Source of the DNA: an uncultured Desulfobacterales bacterium
GTDB lineage: Bacteria; Desulfobacterota; Desulfobulbia; Desulfobulbales; Desulfocapsaceae
Reading direction: 5' to 3'
NCBI GenBank assembly: GCA_937915545.1
Contig: CALGIJ010000012.1
Coordinates: 204,405 to 268,404, forward strand
Length of the DNA: 64,000 nucleotides
Below are positions 1-9,107 of the stretch, in pieces. Below the pieces are notes generated by a model. It was not told where the DNA came from and did no database searches. It was given only the letters and a program-made list of their open reading frames with translations. The position numbers and the translations under genes were made by a program. The stretch's first letter is position 1, and each line of letters opens with the position of its first letter.

Positions 1-260
1 TCCAGGGCCTCTGCTGCCGGCAACGGCGAAAGCGTCCCGGCAACGCTATGGCGCCGCGTGGTGCCGCGACAACCGTGCCGCACATCCTCTTCCGGGGCGC
101 CCGCCTGCCGCCAGCCGCCCCCCACGCGGCAACGACAATAACTGTTTTCTTTCTCCCTCATGGGGTGTAGTATCGCCGAAAATCTCGCCGCTGGCCCCCT
201 CCCGGCCACCGGCGGCGGGCACCGGCCCCCCACGCGCCCCGCGGCACAGTTGACGCTCCC
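1..260. other. Upstream region without recognised gene
   Basis: GC-rich stretch before the first credible start codon. I looked for a cobalamin riboswitch because a B12 operon follows, but found no B12-box-like core on either strand. A promoter is not evident. If a riboswitch controls the operon, it would lie outside the window or be too diverged to see by eye. Confidence 0.4.
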
Positions 261-1229
261 ATGGAACATCACCTCCTCAGCGACATCACCTCCATCTTTG
301 TTCACGTACTGCTGCCGCTGCTGCGCCTCTGCTGCTTCATCGCCCTCGGGCTGTTTGTCGCCAACGTCATCGAGAGCCTCAACTGGAGCGACAAACTGGC
401 CCTGCTGGTGCGGCCGCTCCTCAGGGCCGGGCGACTGTCGACCACCACCGGGGCCAGCTTCTCCCTGGCCTTCGTTTCCGGGGTTTCCGCCAACACCCTG
501 CTCGCCGAGGCCTACGACCAGGGACGCATGGACCGCCGCGAACTCTTTCTCGCCAACCTCTTCAATGCCGTGCCGCGCTTTTTTCTCCATCTGCCGACGG
601 TGTTCTTCCTCACCGTGCCGATGATCAAGCTCGGCGCCGTGTTCTACGTCCTCCTCACCCTGGCCGCCTCGATCCTGCAGACCCTGCTGGTGGTGGTCGG
701 CGGCCGGTTGCTGCTCGCCGCCCCCCTGACTGCCGCCACGCCAGCCCCCGTCAAGCGCGGCAAGCCCGGGCTGAAGGAGGCGGTGGTGAAAGGCCTGCGC
801 CGCCTCAAGAAGCGGCTCGGTAAAGTGCTGCTGTTCATGGTGCCGATCTACCTGCTCTTCTACCTGCTCAACACCTACGGGTTCTTCACCCGCCTCGAAG
901 GCTTCCTCGCCGACCATGTTTCCTTTCTTTCCTGGCTCAACCCGAAGAGCTTCGGCATCATCGTCTTCATGGTCACCACCGAATTCTCGGCAGGGGTTGC
1001 GGCAGCGAGCGCCCTGCTGGCTGCCGACAGCCTCACCGTGCAGGAGGTAGTGCTGGCCCTGCTCGTCGGCAATATCCTCGCCACCCCGATCCGCGCCGTA
1101 CGCCACCAGCTCCCCTATTACTCGGGGATCTACGCCCCGGGTCTGGCCTTGCAGCTGGTTCTTGCCGGGCAGGGAGTGCGCACCCTCTGTGTGGCGGTGG
1201 TCGCCTGGTGCTGGTATTTCTTCGCCTAG
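261..1229 (+). CDS. GATE/nucleoside-recognition-type membrane protein heading the B12 import operon
   Basis: 322-residue polytopic inner-membrane protein. Long hydrophobic stretches fall at about residues 10-40, 70-80, 110-150, 195-215, 230-260, 265-290 and 300-320. A basic cytoplasmic loop rich in Lys and Arg (about 165-190) splits it into two similar halves, the layout of the nucleoside-recognition (GATE) family. The ATG at 261 is the first start that keeps the whole first hydrophobic segment. Its stop lies 20 bases before the GTG of the following BtuC-like permease, so the two are co-transcribed. Function is unknown. Position at the head of a corrinoid or metal-chelate importer suggests an accessory transport role. 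Family assignment rests on topology and general resemblance only. Confidence 0.65.
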   Translation: MEHHLLSDITSIFVHVLLPLLRLCCFIALGLFVANVIESLNWSDKLALLVRPLLRAGRLSTTTGASFSLAFVSGVSANTLLAEAYDQGRMDRRELFLANLFNAVPRFFLHLPTVFFLTVPMIKLGAVFYVLLTLAASILQTLLVVVGGRLLLAAPLTAATPAPVKRGKPGLKEAVVKGLRRLKKRLGKVLLFMVPIYLLFYLLNTYGFFTRLEGFLADHVSFLSWLNPKSFGIIVFMVTTEFSAGVAAASALLAADSLTVQEVVLALLVGNILATPIRAVRHQLPYYSGIYAPGLALQLVLAGQGVRTLCVAVVAWCWYFFA

Positions 1230-1249
1230 GCGAGGGGGAGGAAGAAACG

Positions 1250-2287
1250 GTGCCACGACCTGCGCGCAACCTCAGTCTCCTCATCCTCCTCCTGGGAATG
1301 GCTCTCGGCCTTGCCATCGTCGTCGCCACCGGCATGGGCTATATGGCCATCGACAGCGGCGACATCGTGCGCATCCTCCTGGCGCGCGTCTTCGACGCGC
1401 CGGCGCTGATCGCCGGCCTGGAGAAAAACCTCTCCTATGTGGTTATCGAAGTGCGGCTGCCGCGCATCCTCAGCGCCGCCCTGGTCGGTGCCGGGCTGGC
1501 CACCGCCGGGGTGCTCTACCAGGGCATCCTGCGCAACCCCCTCGCCGACCCTTACACTCTGGGCATCTCCAGCGGCGCCGCCTTCGGCGCCGCCCTGTCG
1601 CTGGTCGCCAACCTCAGCCTGGCGGCGCACTTCTCCACCCCGCTCTTCGCCTTCGTCGGCGCCGTGGTCACCCTGGCGGTGGTACTCAGGCTGTCGACCT
1701 TCGACGGCCAGGTGTCGGCGCAGACGCTGATCCTCTCCGGGGTCATCGTCGGCGCCATCCTCGCCGCCGGCATCAGCTTTCTCAAGTACCTCGCCGACGA
1801 GCAGGTGGCGGTGATCATCTTCTGGCTGATGGGCAGTTTCGCCGCCGCCACCTGGAAGGGCACGCTGCTGCTCGCGGCCACCGTGCTCGGCGGGGTGCTG
1901 GTCGCCCTCTTCTATGGCCGCGACCTCAATATCGTCAGCCTCGGACGACGCTCCTCCGATGCCCTCGGCGTCGACACCGTCAAGGTGCGGCTGATCCTCC
2001 TCGTCACCGCCTCGCTGCTCGCCGCGGTGTGCGTCTCGGTGAGCGGCATCATCGGCTTCATCGGCCTCATCGTGCCGCACCTGCTGCGTTTTCTGGTCGG
2101 GCCCGACCACCGCCGCCTGCTGCCCTGCTCGGCCCTCGCCGGGGCGCTGCTGCTCCTCTTCGCCGATACCCTGACCCGCGCTGTGCTGCCGGTAGAGGTG
2201 CCCATCGGCGTACTCACCGCCCTTATCGGCGGCCCCTTCTTCTGCGTCATCTTCCGCCACAAGCAGAAAGGGAGCGGCTATGAGTGA
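1250..2287 (+). CDS. FecCD/BtuC-family ABC transporter permease
   Basis: 345-residue permease of the BtuC/FhuB/FecCD class, which imports cobalamin, haem or siderophores with a periplasmic binding protein and a cytoplasmic ATPase. Recognisable family signatures are the VRLPRIL segment near residue 65, the GVLYQGILRNPLADPYTLGI block near 87-106, and SGIIGFIGLIVPHLLR near 265-280, which contacts the ATPase. I prefer the GTG at 1250, preceded by a GAGGGGGAGGAAG Shine-Dalgarno, to an ATG at 1208 that would overlap the upstream gene and add a non-family N-terminus. It overlaps the ATPase gene by 8 bases. Location inside a cobalamin operon argues for corrinoid import, but ferric or cobalt chelates cannot be excluded. 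Confidence 0.9.
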   Translation: MPRPARNLSLLILLLGMALGLAIVVATGMGYMAIDSGDIVRILLARVFDAPALIAGLEKNLSYVVIEVRLPRILSAALVGAGLATAGVLYQGILRNPLADPYTLGISSGAAFGAALSLVANLSLAAHFSTPLFAFVGAVVTLAVVLRLSTFDGQVSAQTLILSGVIVGAILAAGISFLKYLADEQVAVIIFWLMGSFAAATWKGTLLLAATVLGGVLVALFYGRDLNIVSLGRRSSDALGVDTVKVRLILLVTASLLAAVCVSVSGIIGFIGLIVPHLLRFLVGPDHRRLLPCSALAGALLLLFADTLTRAVLPVEVPIGVLTALIGGPFFCVIFRHKQKGSGYE

Positions 2288-3068
2288 GAGCCTCTACCGC
2301 ATGGACGGGCTGTGCTTCGCCTACGGCCAGACCAGGGTCCTCCACGATATCACCTTGTCCCTCGCCGAAGGCCGCTTCTACGGCATCGTCGGCCCCAACG
2401 GCTGCGGCAAGTCGACCCTGCTCGACCTGATGGCCGGCATCAAGCGGCCGGAACAGGGAACCATCACCTTCCACGAGGTCCCCTTGGCCTCCTACGGCAA
2501 ACGGGATCTGGCGCGCCGCCTCGCCCTGGTGCCCCAGGAGGTCGACTGCGGCTTCGGCTATACGGTCGAGGAAGTCGTTCTCATGGGCCGCCACCCGCAC
2601 CGGCCGCGCTTTGCCGCACCTGGCGACGACGACTGGGCAGCGGTGGAAGGGGCCATGGAGAAAATCGGCATCCTCCCGCTGCGCCACCGCCAGACCACCA
2701 CCCTCTCCGGCGGGCAGCGGCAACGCACCATCGTCGCCAGGGCCCTGGCTCAGGACACGGCGGTGCTGCTCTTCGACGAGGCCACCTCGAGCCTTGACAT
2801 CAAGTACACGCTGCACATCTTCAACCTGGTGCGCCGCCTGGTATACGACGAGGGGCGCACCGCCATCGCCGTGGTCCACAACCTCAACCTCGCCGCCGCC
2901 TACTGCGACGAATTGGTGTTCATCAAAGACGGCCGCGTCGTCTGCCACGGCCCCAGCGCAGAAACGATGACCGCGGCCAATATCGCCCGGGTCTTCGACG
3001 TCGCGGCGCAGGTATCCATCGACCCCTACAGCAACACCCGCCAGGTGAGCTTCGACTACTTCCGCTGA
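2280..3068 (+). CDS. ABC transporter ATP-binding protein (BtuD/FecE-like)
   Basis: 262-residue ATPase that powers the permease encoded just upstream. The Walker A GPNGCGKST is at about residues 37-45, the Q-loop at LVPQEV near 82, the ABC signature TLSGGQRQR near 140 and Walker B AVLLFDEAT near 160, followed by the switch His in VVHNLN. Length and motif spacing are normal for the FecE/BtuD/HmuV group. Its ATG overlaps the permease stop codon, which indicates translational coupling. The binding-protein gene follows after 10 bases. Substrate is inferred from context only. Confidence 0.92.
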   Translation: MSESLYRMDGLCFAYGQTRVLHDITLSLAEGRFYGIVGPNGCGKSTLLDLMAGIKRPEQGTITFHEVPLASYGKRDLARRLALVPQEVDCGFGYTVEEVVLMGRHPHRPRFAAPGDDDWAAVEGAMEKIGILPLRHRQTTTLSGGQRQRTIVARALAQDTAVLLFDEATSSLDIKYTLHIFNLVRRLVYDEGRTAIAVVHNLNLAAAYCDELVFIKDGRVVCHGPSAETMTAANIARVFDVAAQVSIDPYSNTRQVSFDYFR

Positions 3069-3078
3069 GGTATCCTTC

Positions 3079-4056
3079 ATGAGCCACCCCACCACGCCCC
3101 GGCGCTCTCTTCCCCTGCTGACGCTCTTTTCCCTGCTTGCCTGGGCTGCCGCCCTCTGTGCCTCCCCGTCGCCTGCGCTGGCCGCCGCAGCTGCCGAGAC
3201 AGCGGCCACCGTCACCGACAGTTCAGGACAACAGTTGACCGTGACCAAGCCCTTCTCACGCATCATCTCCCTCTACTCGGCCCATAGCGAGAACCTTGCT
3301 TTCCTCGGCTGCGACAAGGAACTGGTCGGCATCGGCCGCGAGGACGACTATCCGCCGGAGATCCTCGACAAGGAAAAATTTTCCTATCGCGAGGACGCCG
3401 AGAAGTTTCTCGCCGCCGCCCCCGACCTGGTGCTGGTGCGACCGATGATCGAACGTTCCTACCCGGAGCTCATCGCCAGGCTGCGGCGCGCCGGGGTGGT
3501 GGTGGTGTCCTTGCAGCCCAACTCGGTGGAGGAGATCTTCGCTTACTGGCGCAGCCTGGGCATCCTTGTCGGACGGGTCGAAGCGGCCGAGGAGATGGTC
3601 GAGTCGTTTCAAGCCCGCCTCAAACGACTCGGCGAACGGCTTGCCGCCATCCCCGAAAAAGATCGGCCGCGGGTCTATTTCGAGGCCATTCACGCCAAGA
3701 ACAAGACCTTCGCCACCGACAGCATCGCCATGTACGTACTGCAGGAGGCCGGGGGGATCAACATCGCCAGCGACGCCCTCCAGGTGCGCAGCACCAATAT
3801 CGCCGACTATGGCAAGGAGCGGCTGTTGCAGCGCGGCGAGGAGGTCGACGTCTTCGTCGCCCAGCAGGGGCGCATGAACCCGGTGCAACTGAGCGACATC
3901 CGTGACGAGCCGGGCTTCGGCGCCATCCGCGCCGTGCGCCAGGGGCGCATCGTCCTCGTCCCCGAGCCGCTGGTGTCACGGCCCACGCCGCGCCTGCTCG
4001 ACGGGGTCGAACTGCTGCAGAATGCGCTCTTCCCCGATCTGGAGGCTGCCCGATGA
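3079..4056 (+). CDS. Periplasmic substrate-binding protein (BtuF-like)
   Basis: 325-residue exported protein. It has a typical signal peptide (positively charged start, hydrophobic core at about 12-35, Ala-rich cleavage region near 38-42) followed by a class III periplasmic-binding fold. Family marks include the early RIISLYSAHSENLAFLG segment, the acidic GIGREDDYP stretch, and the long connecting helix around residues 170-200. It would capture the corrinoid or metal chelate and deliver it to the permease and ATPase encoded immediately upstream. Its stop overlaps the cbiA start (ATGA), tying import to biosynthesis in one transcript. Ligand identity (cobalamin, cobinamide, ferric siderophore) cannot be read from sequence alone. 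Confidence 0.88.
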   Translation: MSHPTTPRRSLPLLTLFSLLAWAAALCASPSPALAAAAAETAATVTDSSGQQLTVTKPFSRIISLYSAHSENLAFLGCDKELVGIGREDDYPPEILDKEKFSYREDAEKFLAAAPDLVLVRPMIERSYPELIARLRRAGVVVVSLQPNSVEEIFAYWRSLGILVGRVEAAEEMVESFQARLKRLGERLAAIPEKDRPRVYFEAIHAKNKTFATDSIAMYVLQEAGGINIASDALQVRSTNIADYGKERLLQRGEEVDVFVAQQGRMNPVQLSDIRDEPGFGAIRAVRQGRIVLVPEPLVSRPTPRLLDGVELLQNALFPDLEAAR

Positions 4057-5396
4057 ACCCCGCCAGCGCCCCGGCCTGCGTCATCGCCGGCACCTCCTCC
4101 GGTTCCGGCAAGACCACCGTCACCCTCGGCATCATGGCCGCCCTGCGCCGGCGCGGCCTGGCCGTGCAGCCCTTCAAGTGCGGCCCCGACTTCATCGACC
4201 CCGGCCTGCACCGGCTGGTGACCGGCCGCACCTCGCGCAACCTCGATTTGTGGATGTGCGGCGAGTCCTTCACCCGCGCCACCCTGTGCCGTCATGGCCA
4301 GGATGCCGACGTCTCCATCATCGAGGGGGTGATGGGCATGTTCGACGGCGGGCTCTCCTCCAGCGCCAGCCTCGCCACGGCCCTCAACCTGCCGACGCTG
4401 CTTGTCCTCGACGTGCGCTCCATGGCCGAGAGCGCCGCGGCGGTGGTCCACGGTTTTTCAACCCTGGTGCCTGCGGCGGCCCCGCTGGGCGTCATCCTCA
4501 ACCGCGTCGCCAGCCCGCGCCACCTGCAGCTGGTCAGCGAGGCCATCGCCGCCCGCTGCCAGGCCCGCATCCTCGGCAGCCTGCCGCGCAACCTCGACTT
4601 CTCCATCCCCAGCCGCCACCTCGGCCTGTATACCGGCGAGGAAAGCCCCCTGGCCGAGGAGGCCATCGCTACCCTCGCTGAGACCATCGCCCGCGGCATC
4701 GATCTCGACGCCCTGCTCGCCCTCTGTCGCCGCCCGCCGGAGGTGCCCACCGCTCTGAGCCTCACCCCCAGTCCGCGACGCTGCCGAATTGGGGTTGCCA
4801 GGGACATGGCCTTCTGCTTTTATTACCAGGATAACCTCGACCTGCTCGCCGCCGCCGGGGCCGAACTGGTGTTCTTCAGCCCCACCGGCGACGACAGGCT
4901 GCCAGAAGGCCTCGACGGCCTCTACCTCGGCGGCGGCTACCCCGAGCTCTACGCCCGGCAGCTGAGCGGCAACGAGGCCATGCTCGCCGACATTCGCACC
5001 TTCGCCATCAACGGGCGGCCGATCTACGCCGAGTGCGGCGGCTTTATGTATCTCACCGAAGGCATCACCGTCGAGGAGGGCGATTTCTTCCCCATGGCGG
5101 GGATCTTTCCCGTCAAGGCGTATATGGGCAAGCGCCGCGCCGCCCTCGGCTACCGCGAGGCCACCACCCTCGGGCCAGGCTGCTTCGGCCCGGCGGGGAC
5201 CGTGCTGCGCGGGCACGAGTTCCACTATTCCCATATCGAGGAGATGCCGCGCCACGTCGAACGCCTCTTCGCCATTACCCCGGGTGGCGGCAGCGAAGGC
5301 TACCGTATCGGCCGGGTGCTTGGCGGCTACCTGCATCTGCACCTCGGCTTCTCGCCAGGGGCGGCGGAGGCTTTCATCAACCATTGCTTGGAGTGA
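4053..5396 (+). CDS. cbiA: Cobyrinate a,c-diamide synthase CbiA
   Basis: 447-residue enzyme that amidates the a and c side chains of cobyrinic acid using ATP and glutamine in the anaerobic cobalamin pathway. The N-terminal half is a dethiobiotin-synthetase-like P-loop domain with GTSSGSGKTT near residues 10-19 and the FKCGPDFIDPGLH block near 45. The C-terminal half is a class I-like glutamine amidotransferase with YLGGGYPELYA and the nucleophile in YAECGGFMYL (Cys328). Length is normal. The start codon overlaps the previous stop. It opens the biosynthetic part of the operon, and cbiC follows after 4 bases. The paralogous hydrogenobyrinate enzyme CobB of the aerobic route has the same fold, but the neighbouring cbiD and cbiG indicate the cobalt-early pathway. 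Confidence 0.95.
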   Translation: MNPASAPACVIAGTSSGSGKTTVTLGIMAALRRRGLAVQPFKCGPDFIDPGLHRLVTGRTSRNLDLWMCGESFTRATLCRHGQDADVSIIEGVMGMFDGGLSSSASLATALNLPTLLVLDVRSMAESAAAVVHGFSTLVPAAAPLGVILNRVASPRHLQLVSEAIAARCQARILGSLPRNLDFSIPSRHLGLYTGEESPLAEEAIATLAETIARGIDLDALLALCRRPPEVPTALSLTPSPRRCRIGVARDMAFCFYYQDNLDLLAAAGAELVFFSPTGDDRLPEGLDGLYLGGGYPELYARQLSGNEAMLADIRTFAINGRPIYAECGGFMYLTEGITVEEGDFFPMAGIFPVKAYMGKRRAALGYREATTLGPGCFGPAGTVLRGHEFHYSHIEEMPRHVERLFAITPGGGSEGYRIGRVLGGYLHLHLGFSPGAAEAFINHCLE

Positions 5397-5400
5397 CATC

Positions 5401-6039
5401 ATGACCGTGCAGCTACGCCAGGTGGCCCCTGCCGATATCGAAAAAGAGAGCTTCGCCATCATCGACCAGGAGATCGGGCCCCACGGCTTCGACGCTGACG
5501 CCTACGAGGTGGTGCGCCGCGTCATCCACGCCACCGGCGACTTCTCCTTCAAGGAGACCATGCGCTTCTCGCCGGGGGCCATCGCCCGTGGCCTGGCCGC
5601 CATCCGCGGCGGTGGCGACATCCTCACCGACGTCACCATGACCGCCGCCGGCATCGGCAAGAAGCTTCTTTCCCGCTGGGGCGGCAAGGTCGTCTGTCTG
5701 ATAGGGGACGAGGAGATTGCCCGCGAGGCGCAGAACCTAGGGCTGACCCGCTCCGAACTGGCCATCCGCCGCGGCTTGAACGCCGGTGTGGGCATCATCG
5801 CCATCGGCAACGCCCCCACCGCCCTGGTGGAGGCCATCCGCCTGGCAGGCAACATGCCGCAGGTGCAGCGCCCGCTGATCGTCGGCCTGCCGGTGGGCTT
5901 CGTCAATGCCGCCGAATCGAAGGCCCTGCTGGCGGAGAGCGACTGCCTCCATATCACCAGCCTCGGCCGCAAGGGCGGCAGCCCGACGGCGGCGGCGACG
6001 ATCAACGCCCTGCTCCGCCTGGCGGCGCGCCAGCCATGA
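5401..6039 (+). CDS. cbiC: Precorrin-8X / cobalt-precorrin-8 methylmutase CbiC
   Basis: 212-residue enzyme that moves a methyl group from C11 to C12 of the corrin ring to give cobyrinate. The proposed acid catalyst is the His in VIHATGDFSF (His43). The DVTMTAAGI and NAPTALVEAIRL stretches are family hallmarks. I chose the ATG at 5401, four bases after the cbiA stop. An in-frame ATG at 5284 would add about 40 non-homologous residues inside cbiA. It overlaps cbiD by ATGA. The ending GRKGGSPTAAATINALL is typical. Confident identification. Confidence 0.95.
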   Translation: MTVQLRQVAPADIEKESFAIIDQEIGPHGFDADAYEVVRRVIHATGDFSFKETMRFSPGAIARGLAAIRGGGDILTDVTMTAAGIGKKLLSRWGGKVVCLIGDEEIAREAQNLGLTRSELAIRRGLNAGVGIIAIGNAPTALVEAIRLAGNMPQVQRPLIVGLPVGFVNAAESKALLAESDCLHITSLGRKGGSPTAAATINALLRLAARQP

Positions 6040-7112
6040 GCAAGAAGCTGCGCAGCGGCTTCACCACCGGGGCCTGCGCCGCCGCCGCGGCCAAAGCGGC
6101 GGCCTGCCTCCTCCTCGGCGAGCCGCCCCCAGGCGAGGTGACCATTCCCTTCCCCGACGGCAGCCGCAGGAGCTTCGCCATCGTCTCCTGCACGCTCGCC
6201 CAGGGCGAGGCCAGGGCCGAGGTACAAAAAGACGCCGGCGACGACCCGGACGTCACCAATGGCGCGCGCATCTCCGCCACGGTGAGCTTTCCCCGGCCGG
6301 ACGTCGACTGCAGCCACTGCGTCGCCACCGGCAATCTCCTCCTCTGCCGCGGCGAGGGCGTCGGCCTGGTGACCAAGCCTGGCCTGGCGGTGGCGGTGGG
6401 CGAGCCGGCCATCAACCCGGTGCCGCGGCGCATGATCGCCGAAGCGGTCGCCGAGGTTACCTCCCTGGCGCTGACCGTAACCATTTCGGTAGCCGGCGGC
6501 GAACTGCTCGCCGAGAAAACCCTCAACCGCCGCCTCGGCGTCATCGGCGGGCTGTCGATCCTCGGCACCACCGGCATCGTCCGCCCCATCTCCGCCGACG
6601 CCTGGACGGCAACCATCAAGGCTTCCCTCGACGTCGCCCGCGAGGCCGGCCTGCGCGAGGTGGTCCTCTCCACCGGGCGCACCTCGGAGAAAGGGGCGCA
6701 GCAGCATCTCGCCCTGCCCGAGGAGGCCTACGCGATGATGGGCGACTACCTGCACTTTTCGCTCAGCGAGGCGGCGGCGCGGGGCTTTGCCACCATCCAC
6801 CTCGCCACCATGTGGGCCAAGACGCTCAAGGCCGCCCTGCGCATCCCCCAGACCCATGTCCGCCACGGCGCCCTCGAGGTGGCCGACGGCGCCGGCCTGC
6901 TGCAGCGACTGGGGGCTGACGGCCCCCTGCTTGACCGTCTCCAGGCCTCCAATACCGCCCGCGAGATGTATGGCCACCTGCAGGAGGCTGGGCGCGGCGA
7001 CCTGATCAGCGCTGTCTGCACCCTCGCCGCCGACTATGGCCGCGAGGTCAGCGGCCGGGAGGTGCGGGTGCTGCTCATCGACCATCAGGCAAGGCTGCTC
7101 GCCCATGTGTAA
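6036..7112 (+). CDS. cbiD: Cobalt-precorrin-5B C1-methyltransferase CbiD
   Basis: 358-residue protein that methylates C1 of the corrin ring with S-adenosylmethionine in the oxygen-independent route. It is diagnostic of anaerobic B12 synthesis because the aerobic route uses CobF instead. The N-terminal LRSGFTTGACAAAAAKAA motif and the central GVIGGLSILGTTGIVRP block are characteristic. Start and stop overlap neighbouring genes (cbiC upstream, cbiET downstream), so the whole block is translationally coupled. Length is normal and no anomaly is seen. Confidence 0.95.
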   Translation: MSKKLRSGFTTGACAAAAAKAAACLLLGEPPPGEVTIPFPDGSRRSFAIVSCTLAQGEARAEVQKDAGDDPDVTNGARISATVSFPRPDVDCSHCVATGNLLLCRGEGVGLVTKPGLAVAVGEPAINPVPRRMIAEAVAEVTSLALTVTISVAGGELLAEKTLNRRLGVIGGLSILGTTGIVRPISADAWTATIKASLDVAREAGLREVVLSTGRTSEKGAQQHLALPEEAYAMMGDYLHFSLSEAAARGFATIHLATMWAKTLKAALRIPQTHVRHGALEVADGAGLLQRLGADGPLLDRLQASNTAREMYGHLQEAGRGDLISAVCTLAADYGREVSGREVRVLLIDHQARLLAHV

Positions 7113-8313
7113 GATCTACGTCATCGGCACTGACGGGGGGCCACTCACCGAGGGCCAGCGCCGACTCCTCGCAAATTGCGGCCTGATCGTCGCCGCACGC
7201 CGCTTCGCCCCCGTCGCCGCGGAGCTCGGCCTGCCGTTCCACGACATCAGCCCGCTGGCGGCGGCCATCGACGTCCTGCGCCGTCAGACCGGTGACGGCA
7301 AAGTCGCCGTTCTCGTCGGCGGCGACCCGCTCTACTACGGCATCGGCAAGCGACTGCTGGCCGAGTTCGACCACGAGCGGCTGCACTTCTTCCCGGCGAC
7401 CACCGCCCTGCAGCGCGCCTGCGCCCTCTTCCGCATGCCCTGGGACGACGCCGTCGTCACCAGCCTGCACGGCCGCAGCTACCGCCACCTCCCCGGCCTG
7501 CTCCTCCGCCATGGCAAGAACCTCCTCTTCACCGACCCGAGCAACACCCCGGACGGCATCGCCAGGACGCTGCTCGCCTACCTGGACCTCATCGGCGAAA
7601 AGGAGCTGGCCAGGGACATAGCGGTGCTCGTCGCCGAAGAGCTCGGCCAGCCTGGGGAAGCGATCTTCCGCGGCGACCTCGCCGCCACCGCCGGGCGCAG
7701 TTTCGCGGCACTCAACGTCCTCGCCCTGCTGGTTCCCGGCGGAGAGCCGCCAGCCTGCCGCTTCGGCCTGGTCGAGGAAGAGCTCAGCCACAGCCGCGGC
7801 CTGATCACCAAGAACGAGGTGCGCGCCGCCACCCTGCACCAGCTGCGCCTGCCGCGGCGAGGGGTCTTGTGGGATATCGGCGCCGGCAGCGGCTCGGTGT
7901 CGATCGAGGCGGCGCGGCTCAACCCCGATCTCGTCGTCTACGCCATCGAGGAAAAAGCGGAGCAACTGGCCAATATCACCGCCAACATCCGCAAGTACCG
8001 CTGCTATAACGTCATCCCGGTTTCCGGCCGGGCCCCGCAGAGCTGCGCACACCTGCCCGAGCCGCAGCGCATCTTCATTGGCGGCAGCGGCGGCAACCTC
8101 GCCGCGATCATCGCCATGGCCGCCTCGCGCCTCGCCGCCGGCGGCCTCCTCGTCGTCAACGGCGTCATCGCCGCAACCGTCGACACGGCGCCGCGCCTCA
8201 TGGCCGAGGATGGCCTGCAGGTGACGCAGACAACCGTGCAGGTGACGCGATACGATGGCCAGGGCGCCATCGCCACCTTCAACCCGATAACCATCATCAC
8301 AGGTAGAACATGA
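7105..8313 (+). CDS. cbiET: Fused cobalt-precorrin-7 C5-methyltransferase / cobalt-precorrin-6B C15-methyltransferase (CbiE-CbiT)
   Basis: 402-residue bifunctional protein. Residues 1 to about 200 are a tetrapyrrole methylase (CbiE, C5 methylation) with the VGGDPLYYGIG SAM-binding loop. Residues from about 225 to 402 are a Rossmann methyltransferase (CbiT, C15 methylation and decarboxylation) with LWDIGAGSGSVSIEAAR. The fusion corresponds to CobL/CbiET of many bacteria. I start at ATG 7105, which overlaps the cbiD stop. An ATG at 7036 would add 23 residues read from cbiD. It overlaps cbiF by ATGA. Confidence 0.94.
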   Translation: MCKIYVIGTDGGPLTEGQRRLLANCGLIVAARRFAPVAAELGLPFHDISPLAAAIDVLRRQTGDGKVAVLVGGDPLYYGIGKRLLAEFDHERLHFFPATTALQRACALFRMPWDDAVVTSLHGRSYRHLPGLLLRHGKNLLFTDPSNTPDGIARTLLAYLDLIGEKELARDIAVLVAEELGQPGEAIFRGDLAATAGRSFAALNVLALLVPGGEPPACRFGLVEEELSHSRGLITKNEVRAATLHQLRLPRRGVLWDIGAGSGSVSIEAARLNPDLVVYAIEEKAEQLANITANIRKYRCYNVIPVSGRAPQSCAHLPEPQRIFIGGSGGNLAAIIAMAASRLAAGGLLVVNGVIAATVDTAPRLMAEDGLQVTQTTVQVTRYDGQGAIATFNPITIITGRT

Positions 8314-9107
8314 GCGAACAGAAGGAGACACCGGCGGCAACGGGCCACCCGGTGCACTTTGTCGGCGCCGGCCCCGGCGATGCCGAGCTGATCACCCTCA
8401 AGGGGCGGCGCCTGCTGGACAGGGCCGACCTGGTCATCTACACCGGCTCGCTGGTTCCCCGCGCTCTGCTGGAGGGCATCGCCGCGGAGATCCACGACTC
8501 CGCCGGGATGACCCTCGACGAAGTTATCGACCTCATCGTCGCCAGGCAGCGGCAAGGGGCACGGGTGGTGCGCCTGCATACCGGCGACCCTTCGATCTAT
8601 GGCGCCATCGCCGAGCAGATGGCCCGGCTGCGCATGCACGGCATCACCTACGCGGTAGTGCCAGGAGTGAGCTCGGGGACGGCTGCCGCCGCCTCGCTGG
8701 CGGCGGAGCTGACCCTGCCCGAGGTGTCGCAGACGGTGATCATCACCCGCCGCGGCGGCCGCACCCCGGTGCCGCCGGGGGAGAGCCTGGAGAGCCTCGC
8801 CGCCCACCAGGCGACCATGCTCATCTACCTCAGCGTCGGCATGATCGAAGAGGTGGTCGCCGAGCTGCGGCGCGGCGGCTACCCGTCCGACACCCCGGCG
8901 GCTATCGTCGAGAAGGCGAGCTGGCCGGAAGAAGTGAGGTTGCGCGGCAACCTGGCGACCATCGCCAGCCAGGCCAGGGAGGCGGGCATCGCCAAAACGG
9001 CGATCATCGCCGTCGGCCGCGTCTTTGCCGAAGAAGGGCCGACGGCCCTCTCCAAACTCTACGACGGCAGCTTCAGCCACGGCTACCGCAAGGGCGAAGC
9101 GGGCTGA
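8310..9107 (+). CDS. cbiF: Cobalt-precorrin-4 C11-methyltransferase CbiF
   Basis: 265-residue SAM-dependent tetrapyrrole methylase adding the C11 methyl group. It starts with a short polar leader and then HFVGAGPGDAELITLKG, the standard methylase N-terminus. The LHTGDPSIYGAI loop near residues 88-100 and VPGVSSGTAAAASL near 117 are specific for CbiF/CobM. The ending SKLYDGSFSHGYRKG is also typical. The stop TGA shares a base with the ATG of cbiG, so the genes are coupled. Confidence 0.95.
   Translation: MSEQKETPAATGHPVHFVGAGPGDAELITLKGRRLLDRADLVIYTGSLVPRALLEGIAAEIHDSAGMTLDEVIDLIVARQRQGARVVRLHTGDPSIYGAIAEQMARLRMHGITYAVVPGVSSGTAAAASLAAELTLPEVSQTVIITRRGGRTPVPPGESLESLAAHQATMLIYLSVGMIEEVVAELRRGGYPSDTPAAIVEKASWPEEVRLRGNLATIASQAREAGIAKTAIIAVGRVFAEEGPTALSKLYDGSFSHGYRKGEAG

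Noticed and set aside
1..260. Cobalamin riboswitch before the B12 operon
   Set aside because: No B12 box or matching helices on either strand.
1226..2260. Long reverse-strand open frames opposite the transporter and cbi genes
   Set aside because: Shadows of GC-rich codon third positions; no family resemblance, low-complexity Gly/Asp/Glu composition.
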